Positions 26,701 to 37,500 of a stretch of 64,000 nt of DNA are shown one piece after another (positions within the stretch are counted from its first letter, which is position 1; each line of letters begins with the position of its first letter). The stretch covers positions 3,534,001-3,598,000 of the forward strand of contig NC_029536.1 in assembly GCF_001577835.2 (NCBI RefSeq). Reading direction: 5' to 3'. Under the pieces are notes generated by a model, which was not told the DNA's origin, ran no database searches, and saw only the letters and a program-made list of their open reading frames with translations. The position numbers were made by a program, and so were the translations under genes. This DNA comes from Coturnix japonica (Eukaryota > Chordata > Aves > Galliformes > Phasianidae).

Positions 26701-28575
26701 AAGTAATGTTAAGGAATGATTTGCTCACCACTCTTTCAAGAATGATGTCATTGGAGTCAACCAGCATATCAAACTTATCTTCCAGCTCCGTGACTTTGCT
26801 GCGGTCTTTCATGTGGCTGCGGCAGCCGTGGTACTGCATCACCCTGCTCATGCTTGCAAGAGAACAGCACAGTTATTATGGATTTAAACAATAATAATAA
26901 CAACAATAATAACAATTAACTGAACACTGAACCATGCAATTCTTCTCAACTTTCTACATCGCAGAAGTTTGAAAGCAGATCAAATGTAATACTTATAATA
27001 ACATACAAAAAGCAAATGTATGAAACACCTACATGGTGCTAAGAGTTATTTAGTACTAATAGGACTGATTTCTTTATGAAACAACTTTCTAGATCACAGA
27101 ACTGTTTGGGAGGGACCTTTAAAGGCATCAAGTCTAACTTTCTTGCAATGAACAAGGACACCCACAGCTCCATCAGGTGCTCAGAGCCCCTTCCAGCCTG
27201 ACTTTGAGTGTGTCCACAGATGGAGCATCACCACCTCATTACTCTCACAGTAAAAAACCTTGTTATATCCAGTCTAAATCTCCCCTCTTTTAGTTTGAAA
27301 CTCATTCCTCTTGTTCTATCAGATCTGTCCCCTTTTTTCTTATATACCCCTTTAGATACTAAACGGCTGTTCCCAGAGCATTTCACAACAGTCCCCACTC
27401 GCAGTTTGTTCCCATCAACACCATTAAAGGCAACTCAGCTAAAATTCGACACATGACCTAAAACATCCTTTTTACCACCAACCAGCCTGGAGATTCCATA
27501 GAATCCCCTGTCTGGGCCTGGCAGTTGCCGGGGCTGTGATGTCTCCTTACCATTGCAGCAGCCGATGTCCCTGAGCTGCACAGTACGCCCTGAACCCAGG
27601 GAAGCTGCGGTAGAAGTCGTACTCATCGCCAGGCTGGGGCAGCCCGCTGGATGCCTTCGTGGTGGCCACCATGGTGCCGAGGGCGTGCTGTGTGAGAACA
27701 CCGTGTTAGTGCATTGCCTGCCCTGCTGCACACTGTGCTGACAAACCTCCATCCCTGTGTGTGTGCGAACAGTGCGGTTACATCCAACACATCGCAAGGC
27801 CTTGGTTTGTTTGGGTGTTTTTTAACACGACTAATCACAGAATCACACACAGAATCACAGAATGACCCGGGTTGGAAGGGACCTCAAGGATCATGTAGTT
27901 CCAACCCCCCTGCCTGGCAGGGCCACCAAACATACACCTTTACTAGATCAGGTTGCCCAGGGCCCCGTCCAACCTGGTCTTGAACACCTCCAAGGACGGG
28001 GCATCCACAACCTCCCTGGGCAGCCTGTTCCAGGGCCTAACCACTCTCCTAGTGAAGAACTTCCCCCTAACATCCAACCTAAATCTTCCCTCTTTTAACT
28101 TAAAACCATTTCCCCGTGTCCTGCTATTATCAGCCCTTTCCAAGAGTTTACTCCCCTCCTGGGAGTAAGTTCCCTTCAGGTATTGACTAAGTTGGCAGTT
28201 GTTTCATTCACACCATCTCATCAGGTTAAACAGAGTAAAGCGATAACAACACTACGCCTGTCGTGCCAGGATTTACGTTTAGAGAGAGGTTTATCAGCAC
28301 AGACGCAGATCTGGGCTTTATTTCAATGCCAACCACATCACGGCACCGAGTGACCGCACGGCCCGGCGGGAGCTGTAGTGCACGGCCCCTTCCCGCTTCA
28401 CCCCGCCCCGCACCTTCACGAAGGCGTCCACGTCGTCGAATCCCGGCAGCACCGTGGCCGTGCTCCCGTCTCTTTCCGTTTCCACGGGCGGTCCCCCCTG
28501 CCCCCCTTTGCCCCCTTGGGCCGCGCTGCTCCCCGCTACCGCGCAGCCGTTCCCCTCAGCCACGGCGGCGGCCAT
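15026..28575 (-). CDS. EXOSC10: Exosome component 10 (RRP6-type 3'-5' exonuclease), 25 exons, 907 aa
   Basis: Catalytic subunit of the nuclear RNA exosome: a distributive 3'-5' exonuclease that trims rRNA and other nuclear RNA and works with MPP6, C1D and MTR4. All 25 exons found in human are present, with joined phases and GT-AG introns (2724 nt including stop). Order of domains: Gly/Ala-rich N-terminus (1-50); PMC2NT, the C1D-binding region (about 70-170, [10 protein letters not shown] and [11 protein letters not shown]); DEDD-Y exonuclease (about 300-470; D329 and E331 in ALDLE, D387 in GADSDVEW, Y452 and D456 in [11 protein letters not shown]); HRDC (about 500-580); and a charged, Lys/Ala-rich C-terminal tail. 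Residue numbers are human plus 16. The N-terminus is about 17 residues longer than I recall for human. The start is set by a Kozak-like AAGATGGCC that is also a YY1 site. Neighbours SRM and MTOR are on the same strand. Catalytic residues are intact. Confidence 0.97.
21266..22656 (-). CDS. EXOSC10: EXOSC10 exons 12-14: HRDC domain
   Basis: Exon coordinates: 22508-22656, 22143-22193, 21266-21377. They encode [52 protein letters not shown] and [23 protein letters not shown] supports nucleic-acid binding next to the active site. Confidence 0.95.
22784..25329 (-). CDS. EXOSC10: EXOSC10 exons 6-11: DEDD-Y exonuclease domain
   Basis: Exon coordinates: 25218-25329, 24862-24937, 24612-24722, 24063-24206, 23626-23816, 22784-22940. 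The Asp-x-Glu of motif I ends exon 8 (CKEFALDLE). Exon 9 carries [18 protein letters not shown] and [13 protein letters not shown]. Exon 10 carries motif II ([17 protein letters not shown]) and [13 protein letters not shown]. Exon 11 carries motif III ([17 protein letters not shown]). All four acidic metal ligands and the Tyr are present. Confidence 0.96.
26097..28575 (-). CDS. EXOSC10: EXOSC10 exons 1-5: N-terminus and PMC2NT
   Basis: Exon coordinates: 28414-28575, 27551-27687, 26729-26852, 26450-26554, 26097-26262. Exon 2 encodes [18 protein letters not shown] and [14 protein letters not shown]; exon 3 encodes [19 protein letters not shown] and [16 protein letters not shown]; exon 4 [17 protein letters not shown] and [18 protein letters not shown]; exon 5 [19 protein letters not shown] and [18 protein letters not shown]. 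Introns 1 and 2 each contain a CR1 fragment. Confidence 0.95.
26889..26917. repeat. Short (AAT/AAC)n repeat in EXOSC10 intron 2
   Basis: AAT and AAC triplets are repeated over about 29 bases just beyond exon 3. Confidence 0.7.
27085..27430 (-). mobile_element. Old CR1 LINE 3' fragment
   Basis: On the plus strand it begins AGATCACAGAACTG-TTTGGGAGGGACC and continues through the usual CR1 antisense words (AGTCTAACTTTC, TCAGAGCCCCTTCCAGCC, GATGGAGCATCACC, AATCTCCCCTCTTTTAG). The element therefore points along the minus strand, in the sense of EXOSC10, within intron 2. It is clearly more diverged than the copy at 27836 and has no useful reading frame. Edges are approximate. Confidence 0.8.
27836..28190 (-). 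mobile_element. Younger CR1 LINE, 5'-truncated, with ORF2 C-terminus
   Basis: The plus strand shows AGAATCACAGAATGACCCGG and GTTGGAAGGGACC, the classic CR1 3' end read backwards, with two or three ATTCTGTG-type tail units at 27839-27870. On the minus strand about 80 codons of the reverse-transcriptase ORF C-terminus stay open: [47 protein letters not shown] then stop at 27943. The upstream part of ORF2 is absent, as in most CR1 copies. It lies in EXOSC10 intron 1 in sense orientation. Confidence 0.92.
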
Positions 28576-28617
28576 CTTGTCCCCTCAGCCACCAGACGCA
28601 CGGAAACTCTCGCGAGA
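28568..28617 (-). promoter_or_regulatory. EXOSC10: EXOSC10 start region: YY1 site over the ATG and TCTCGCGAGA palindrome
   Basis: On the minus strand AAGATGGCCGC (28568-28578) is a YY1 consensus that contains the start codon. TCTCGCGAGA (28608-28617), the palindrome bound by BANP/ZBTB33-type factors at CpG-island promoters, lies 33 bases upstream of the ATG. There is no TATA box. Transcription probably starts within a few tens of bases of the palindrome (inference). Confidence 0.7.
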
Positions 28618-28847
28618 GCTTCAGGGCCGAGAGAGGAAGATGGGAGATGGGCAACGCATGCGGGCGGGTAGACAGTACCAAGCCTTATACATAGCGCCCC
28701 CTAGCGGCTGGCGGACCGCGCTGCATGCGACCCCCACCCACCCCAAGCGACCCCTCCTGCAACCTGTTACCTGCATCCCTGTCTCTTCCTAAGAGCTACT
28801 TAGGAACAAACAAGAACGCAGCCCCACGGTGCCACGTTTTGCTGTAA

Positions 28848-28853
28848 TTTATT
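28848..28853 (-). terminator. MTOR: Distal MTOR poly(A) signal (AATAAA)
   Basis: On the minus strand CCAATAAATTACAGC is followed by a GT-rich stretch (ACGTGGCACCGTGG), a good cleavage context. It gives a 3'UTR near 700 nt. Confidence 0.65.
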
Positions 28854-28921
28854 GGCACAAAAATATCCAAATACAACATGGCATCTAAACATGGCTACTC
28901 TGTTGTATTTTGTGCATTGTT

Positions 28922-28927
28922 TTTATT
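28922..28927 (-). terminator. MTOR: Proximal MTOR poly(A) signal (AATAAA)
   Basis: A second AATAAA on the minus strand (GAATAAAAACAATGC), 74 bases before the distal one. Either or both may be used. Confidence 0.45.
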
Positions 28928-29529
28928 CATAATTCACGACTTCCTCCACTCCCATGTTATTATTATAACCATTATTTCATTTCAAGTTATGACCAGCTCT
29001 CCCCCTTTTGCCTCCTATGCCAGTTATCACGTTCCCCTTTTAATCTGCACACAGAGCTCCCCAGCGGTGTCTCATTGCACTGCTCGATCTGCACAGAGGC
29101 ACCTGGTTATGGTCAGATGAAGGTCTGAAATTCTTAACATCTGCTCCAATATTCCATTCAGGGCAGCAATCCATCTGCAAATGATTCATTTACTTTGCAA
29201 AGTAATTCCAAACCCGTATATAGTTATATTTACCAGTTCCCCAAAGACCCAGTGGAACCATTGACACCTGCAGTACAATCAGTCTTCACTGTCCTTGGAA
29301 ACCCAAATCAGCTATTGTGTTCCAGACAGCTCGTGTTTTTTTTCCAATAGCAGCTATAAATTGGCTTAAACCAACTTGTTAATATACAATAACTCTTTCC
29401 ATTTACAGTTCAAACTATTTGACAAAGGCTGGATATCAGTCCAACGTTCAGTTTGTGTTTGTAGAAGAGCAAGTTTGGAGCGCAAAAGCCTCCAGAATAA
29501 AAAGGCTGTGGATACTTTGGGATCTTCTG

Positions 29530-31581
29530 TTACCAGAAAGGACACCTAAAAGGAAACAAAAATAGGGTGGTGATGCTCAGTGCAGCTTCACAAAGGCAGT
29601 GCTGAGAAGGACTGAGACTGCCAAGGCTCCGTTTAGAAGACATAGTATAGGAAATAGTATAGGAAAAGTTGGCAGGTGATCCCCCCACACACAGCTTAAA
29701 TGCTTAAAACTAAGGACTGTTTCCTTAAGCATAGTCTGATGTTATCTCTCTCAAATGACAAATGTGCAACTAAATCATTTATGTTTGCTGCAGAATATGG
29801 AGATCTTCACTGTAACTGACATCAGTGACCAACATATGCCTTACTTCCAACACTAAGTGTTCAGGTTGACTGCAGCTTTAATGCTCTACATTCCCATTAC
29901 TCCTTATCACAACTTACATTCTTACAACGGTCTGTCTAAGGGATCTCTGCCATAAGCCTGCAAAATGTACGAGCTCATATGCAACATGTGGTAAGGCTTC
30001 CATACGTAACTAAATACACCAGAACTAATGTTTTTGTTGGCTTTCCCTCTGCTCAAATTATTAATTCCAGATCACTCAGAGAAGAACTTTGCACTGTTAG
30101 CTGAATGACAGACTCACCATCCAATGTAGCACTGGCACAGATTCTCATGAGAAGTAGCTTGCTTAATGAGCAGTTCTACTTGTGTGGGTACATCAAGAGT
30201 TTCATCGTGAGAGAAGTCTCGACCTTGGAAATTAAGGGACGAAGAAACATGAATGGAAATCAGGTGACATAAACATAACTTCTAGATGGCGAGTTCAGGA
30301 CTGATGGGACTTGTATTACCCCCTTCCCTTACTGAATATAAATTACAGGACTAACACAAAATATAAATATTAAAAGTGGTGCTGATCCATCTCATCACGT
30401 TTTCAATAAATAAATATGTGCTTACCAGTGAGTTTATCTCGAACTCTGTTGATAATTTGAATTGCTTTCTTATTTAGAGCTTCCGGCTTCACGAGGCCAT
30501 CTCCTACTACAAGACAGAAGTAGGAAAAACCCATAGAATTAGGATGTCATCTGAACAATAAAAGCATTAGTGCTGCTGTTACATCTGTCCTTCCCAAATG
30601 TCACTCTGATTGCTAACAAACCCAAATTCCATTCTATTTTCTATCATCTTTTTCTGCAATTGAGAACACAGGTAATTATACAGTTCCTTGTCAGCACAAA
30701 TGAGGAACATGTGTCTTATTATATGAAACTTCCACACCCGAGAAGAATTTCTGCATCACTATAAGAAACTTACTGAAGGAATGGATGGATTCAGGCACTG
30801 TGGTCCCAGTTTTCTTATGGGCCGTCTCCCCCAGTTCCATACCATCTAACATTTCTTTTGATAAAAAAACACAAACAAAAATCAAAATGTGAAACTGAAA
30901 GGCAGGTAAAGTAATCTTCTTTTGGAAACATGAATAACACTGTTAATCAGCTCCTTTGAAAAGCATATTTGACTGTGACAAAGCATACTACACGTCTCTA
31001 TCACTAGCAAAGGAGCAAACATCTTTCCCTTGCTAAAATACTGAAAGGTTTGATCCAACTTTGAGGAATGTTTCATATTAAACTGTAAATGATATTTTGA
31101 AGTGATATGCAATTGGCCTGAAACGACAGCAAAGACATATCTATAGAACTCTGAGTATAAAACACCGTCACTGTTCTGTAGTCCAAAGGCAAAGATTCAA
31201 TGCAATGAAACTTCAACATTCAGATTGGTACTTGCCAAGTTCTGCACAGTAAAATTTGGTGGCTAAGTAAATAACTATCAGATGCCGATTATTATTTGGT
31301 TTACAACAGTTTATGTGTCCTGGGGCAGTGTTAATATAACAGTAAATGAGCATCTGCTGTTTGAGCCAAGTACTGAACTCAACACTTAATCCTAAAGCTA
31401 ATGACAATAACTCTTTGTCTACCTCTAAGAAGAAAAAAGCTTAAAATACCTTCATGGCCTTGTATAGAGAAAAAAAATGCTCCAGACATTTGTGATATAC
31501 ATTGCTTTTACTCACCTACTGACTGACTGGCTGAGTAGGAGTCTGTTCTTGTTCGTGAGCGTTTATTGCCCTTTGTATTTG
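29530..31581 (-). CDS. MTOR: MTOR exons 54-58: regulatory stretch and FATC
   Basis: Exon coordinates: 31516-31581, 30774-30854, 30426-30506, 30118-30223, 29530-29545. Exon 54 encodes [20 protein letters not shown], which keeps Thr2446 and Ser2448 in human numbering. Exons 55-56 encode [19 protein letters not shown] and [18 protein letters not shown]. Exon 57 begins FATC ([21 protein letters not shown]). The final coding exon adds only CPFW and the stop. Confidence 0.97.
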
Positions 31582-34500
31582 CTGCAAGAAAATAAAAGAA
31601 CTAAAAAAGATGAACTCGAGTTTCAGTGGTTTGCAGCAAATTTGCCTGTCCATATACAGCATATGCTTGGCTGACTTCCTCCTTCTCCAAATGTCACCTG
31701 AAATAGCTTTTAATCTCCTGATGACAGCTAACACAAGGACAAGTCAAACCGTTTTGCACGTTGCTTAGTTCTGTGCCTCTTTTTAAGGGCAAAAAGGGTT
31801 TCAATCAGTGTGGTAAGTTTACACTACAATCCCTAGAATCATGTGCAATAAAGAGCACTTGCAAATCAACAGTATAATCAGACTGCCTTCAAACAGACAT
31901 TAGGTTTTGTGCTTCTGGATTTCTTATTCAAATATAACGTTAATGAGATCGATGACTCTCCCAGTGTCATCACTGTTTTATCAGAATAACTTACTGTCCA
32001 TCAGCCTCCAGTTCAATAATGGATCATACACAAAGGCTTCTAGCACAGCCATGACACTGTCCTTATGCTCGCGCAGGACTTCCATCACTGTGTGACAGGT
32101 GATTCTGTAATTGCCATCAAGGCCCGTCACCTTCAGAAGAGAAAGAAGCCATCAACCATGCTGCTTTGATCATTATGCAACTCCAATCCTAATTTTTAGG
32201 GAGCAGGAAATGGTTCATGCTTAGAGTTAAAATTCACTTCTGTCATTCTCTGTTCATTAGAAGAACAAAACAGATGATCCCTACAACCTAAGCTCCTTCC
32301 TGCCATCAAGCTGAGCACTGTAAACTACCATGCTATGGGCTGTGTTTGGTTGACATAAAACCTATTTGAAGTTAGGAAATTATGGAAGGACTGAGAAACT
32401 GAAGAAATTTCCTTGCTTTTTTCCATCAGTGAAAACGTTGCTTTCCACTGCAATGTACTGTAAAAGATCACAAGACCTGAAAATGAAGTTGAAACAGTAA
32501 TTTACACCTGTCCTCCTTGCAGGAGCAAAGAGGTTCTACCATAACAGTAATACAGGGAAAAAAATATCTAGAAATAGGTGTCACTTTCCCTAGGAACAAT
32601 TCCCTTCATAACAAAGAGGGAATACTTACCTCCATAGCGTTTGTCAGCATCCTTGTTAACCGAAATGGAATCTTCTCAGGGAACTTCTCTCTTGTCATTG
32701 CAACCTGAACAAATAATGGAGAATTAGTAAATGAATGGCTAAATTACTAAGAGTTAATAAGTGCTATTTTTCTTGTTACACCCTTAAGGGTTGTACTCCA
32801 AATACAAAGAAAGTCCCAGCTTTATATTCCTGAACTTCCACTAATTTGAGGAAGAAGCTAAGTAATTAACTTGGCACCAGGGAAAAGTCAAATGTGTGCC
32901 CATGTTGCTAATGCTGAGTAACAAAAATTGCCAATGGAGTTTAAATTGCTCCAGGAAATTTAACAGATCAGTGATGCTAATAGCTAATATAGAGTGCTTA
33001 GCTAATCAACAAGACATGCCTTTGAGATGAAACTCATTTTATTCTCACCCAGAGCTAAAAGTGAAACCCATAAAAGAGCCCAACAGGTTGCTCAGGATTA
33101 CACTTCAAGGTCTATTATTCTTGATTTATAAATAGCTTTTTGATTTATCAGAGAACGTGAAACATTACTGAAGTTTATGTTCAAATACAAAGGCTTACCT
33201 CAAAACAGTCCCCAAAGTCGATATGCAGGATTTTTCCACTCAGTCTGTCTAGCATCAGATTGGAAGGGTGTCTTTGATGAAGGAGTAGGAGAAAAAGCAG
33301 ATTGACAGGTCATTAAGAAAAAATAAAGTAAATCACAGCTCTAGTCTGAAATGATATTTATCTTCATGAATGAGAACAGCCAGTGACAGCTTGCTTGTCT
33401 GCGGTCTTCAATCTCGGGAAGAACAGAACAGCTTCCTTGACAGTGCATCTATCACATTACTTTTGTAATTACTTCTCAGGAATTAGATGTTATCTCATCA
33501 TGGAAGACAAACAACCTATTGGATCACTGCCATCAGTACAGTTCTTGGATATGAACATCTATTTTCCAGTTAGGATAAGTTCTTAGGTTTGTATAATCTT
33601 TTTTCATTATTTTTTTTTCAGCATATAAATACAATGAATTATGCAAGTGAAGTAACGCAAATTGGATTACTACCAGAAGAGAAGAGAATCAGAGCTGACT
33701 AACAGAAACCAAGATGCTGTTATTCGTGCTGACTTGTTCCAATTTTGCTTTAATCCAATTTTCAAAGGTTTTAAATTTCATTATAAAAGCCTTTAAGCTC
33801 AAGAATAGAACAGAAGAAACTCTTATTTGTACTCAAGATGCACAAACTCTTGTCATATGTTGCAGTGTTGAAAATAACAGCAGCGCAATGAAATCCATAA
33901 AGATGGTATCATCATAGCTCAGCCATATCCATACCGAAAGATGTTATTGTAACAACAGATTCAATGGACAGACTAAGAGGTCTCTGCAGTCTGCTTTCAT
34001 CTAAAAAAACAAACGAAAACCTTTGCAATATTACTTACCTGTCCCCAAGACCCAAAATGTACCCAACCATTGACATCACAGCTAGTGAACGAGTATAGTT
34101 TGTTCTTCTGTCAAACCACACCTACAAGCAGAGGCAGAATAGAAGAAGTCAGACAGACATATTGCATGTTTCAGCTTACGTTTTAATTTATACAATAACT
34201 GCTGTATTTTGGAATGTGAAAAACACTCAAAATCATTAATTTCCAAGCAGGGAAAGGTCTCACAAAGCAGCAAATTTTATTAGTTTGTGTTAAAAACACC
34301 TTCTGTAGGAATTCATTTGAAGTTTGTGATGTGCAGGTACACCCATTTCTCCCACATTCTGCAGAGAAAACAGTACATGTGCTGAACTAACCTCTGAGCT
34401 CGGACTTTTCAACCACAGCAGTTTGGCAAGGTCATCGCCAGCTGTGTTATTGACAGCGTGTTCAAACACTTCTACCTTCTGCATTAAAGTCAGGTGGTCA

Positions 34501-37500
34501 TAATCTGGAGCCATCTATAATTGAGAAGCAACATTAAGCAATTAAGAACAGACATTCAGTAGCCCCTCCCTGTACTATGAGAAACACAGTAATCACAAAT
34601 AATTGCAAGATAAACGTGATATAGTATTATTTGCAGACTGACCAGTATGTTCCCAAACATAGTATGAGAACTACAGTGAAGAACTTGGGTGAAATAGGAT
34701 AGGAAACGACTTCACATCCAAAAAATAGCCCATAGCCATATTTAATTAAAATACTGCTGAGGTAAATAGGTTCTGAAAAGCGCTTCCTGGGCTGGCACAC
34801 AAGTTCCTTTCTGGCAGATAATTCCACCTTCTCTAGTAACATTCTGTTTCTCCATTCTGTCTAACTTTGGCCACGTTCCCTAGTCACAATGTTTGTAAAT
34901 GCCAGCAGCATGACACCTTCTGTAAGACACATCATATTCATGCAAAACACATTTTAGTCTCCAGATGGTGACAACTTATGGTCACTGCTAAAACAGGAAA
35001 GGAGAAACAAATAAATTTATGGCCAATTTTGCCTTTTAGTAGCATTTTAGAACACTTAACTGATATTCTTGCACTTACTGTTGATAACAGCAATCAGAAA
35101 ACAGGTAAAGTAGGAAGAGTGTGTGCACCATTGTTCTTCACTACGACACTGGAGTCCTAAAAGAATGTACCAAAAAATTTGCTACTTTTGCCCATTACCC
35201 TCAGCATGATGCGATGTTCAATGTTAAGCAGGATCTTTTTCTTCTCTCTGTAGTCTCGGATGAGGGCGTGCAGTGTGTCACAGTGGGGGACCCAACCTAT
35301 CAAGCCTGAATTTGTGGACAGTGGAATAACAGCATATCTCTGGATGCTACAGGAAAAAAAAAATGGAAATTCAGAGCTCAAATCATTTTATGTTATAACT
35401 CAGTACACTTTAACCTTCCCCCCCAACCCAGACAGACCCGGAACATCCATTTGGATGGCTGATGTGGTTTAAGCAGGAATACGGCTTCTAGAAGGCTCAG
35501 ATTATGTGACCCATGAATGTCTATAATTCACACACAACATTTGGTATGTTGATGTTTGAACAATAATGTACAGAACTGCAGTCAGTGACCATTGATCAAG
35601 CTGTTTATTGACTATAATTTAAAAAAATCCTTGATAAAAAGCCTGCTCTCAGCTTGAGTGCTGCCTTAGGAGTCCATGTTGAAATAGTGTTTATCTCAAA
35701 TACTATTAACAATTCACAAGAAAGAACTTGTACACTGAGGAAGTTTTTGTTTTATGTAAAACATTTCCTCCAAGTTTCAGTCTATGAATGGATGTTCTCT
35801 CACATACTCAAATCAGCTTAGTTCCAATACTCATCACTTCCTTACAAACCAACTGGATATGCCAGGGTTTCCTGTACATTTGTTGGATGTCACTCATGCA
35901 TAAGCACACTCAGTAACCATCCCCAACACATACCTGAGGTTTTTACGAAGAGAAGTTGGGTCGTTTGCTAGCAGAGTGTTGACCAACCCAAAAAGCTGCA
36001 TCACTCTTTCATCTTGACGAAGGTCTTCGTGACCTTTCAGAAGGAACACAAACTCATGTCCGTTGCTTCCTGGAAAAGGATCAATAGGGAAAAGTTTACT
36101 CTAGCTGAGAAAACACTAAAGAGTAAACACAAGGACACAGAAGAACTGAGAAGTTTGGCAGATGTAGAAGTTTTACGTGACATACTAAAACCAACTGTTT
36201 AAATGCTAGAATAGCAAAGTACAAACTGCTTCCTATTACCCATTAATGTTAGTTTCCTGGGCCGCTGCTTGGAGGTGATGACCTGAAGTGAGGGTGCAAT
36301 GGACTGAATGCGGATGATGGGCTGGTTGGGATCATACGTTCCTGGCACTGCCAATTCCAGGTCCCGGCACATTAAGAGTTTTGGTGACACGTACTGTAGT
36401 TCCAAAGAAGTGAGCTACAGAAGACAGAGGAAACACAACTCTTCAAGCATTTCAGTTAAATCTCACTTAAACATCTGAAGAGTTCATGCTGGCAAGGAGC
36501 CTAGAACAGTTCACAGTCAGCTGTCAATACTTCAGTACTTGCCAAAAGGGCTGCATAAGTAGAAAACTTGAAGCCTAGGAAGCTTGTGAGCAAATTAAAA
36601 GCAGTTAATTCTAGAATACTGAATTTGAACGTTTTGAATAACCAAAAAACATTAAACAGAGATTAGTACTGACAACACGCACTGTAAGCCCCACAACAGA
36701 ACTGCACCTCTCCTCCTACCTGAGGCAGCTGCTTTGAGATACGCCTGAAAACGTGGTAATAGAGATCCCAAGCCTGGGTTAGGTCCTTGACATTTCCTGA
36801 TTTCATATACTTCCTGCACCACTCTTGAGCTTCCATTAGATCTCTGCCATAGGCCTACGGAGGAAGTGAAAAACAAGAGAAACATTTCTACAGACTACAG
36901 TGGAACAGGTGGAGACCACTTAATACCAGCACAGTCTATATTCAAATTCCATTGCAAATCCTTGACCTCACATTTTTTATAGCACGCCAAAACTAATGAA
37001 CCAGAAATTCCTGGACCTAGGACAGGCACTGAGTGTTTTGGGCAACATTACTCCCAAACAGACCTCACAATAGGAGGCAACAGAATGAACAGAACATTCA
37101 TTCCATTGAATATTAATAGACCCTTTAACAGTAGGCTAACAAGCTCAAATGGATTTGTTTTGGAGACTTGAGAAAGGTAATATCTACAGTCTGTGCTGTT
37201 GGTTATGATGAAGCAAAGCAGAATGAAGTTAGAACAGTTAATTGCAAAGCTGATGTGTCTTCCAGATCTCGTCAGCACCCACTTGATAAAGATGCCAAGG
37301 CAATCTGTGCTGCTATAGCCATAGAGTACCATAGCCAGCAAAAACAACACAGACCCAGAAATAAATGAAAAGTAATGAAATCTAACAACATAATAATCTT
37401 AACAGCCTGAGTCTCTCTCTTAGATGGCAGCGGTCCTTTGAACTCATCAGGGCCAGGAGGCTGTCCTGCCTAATTCTGAGGGCAAACAGAAGTTTATTTG

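Larger units (their letters stand above)
28830..29529 (-). other. MTOR: MTOR 3' untranslated region
   Basis: About 700 bases from the stop codon to beyond the distal AATAAA. No second coding signal was seen. It ends only about 250 bases short of the EXOSC10 start codon. Confidence 0.7.
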
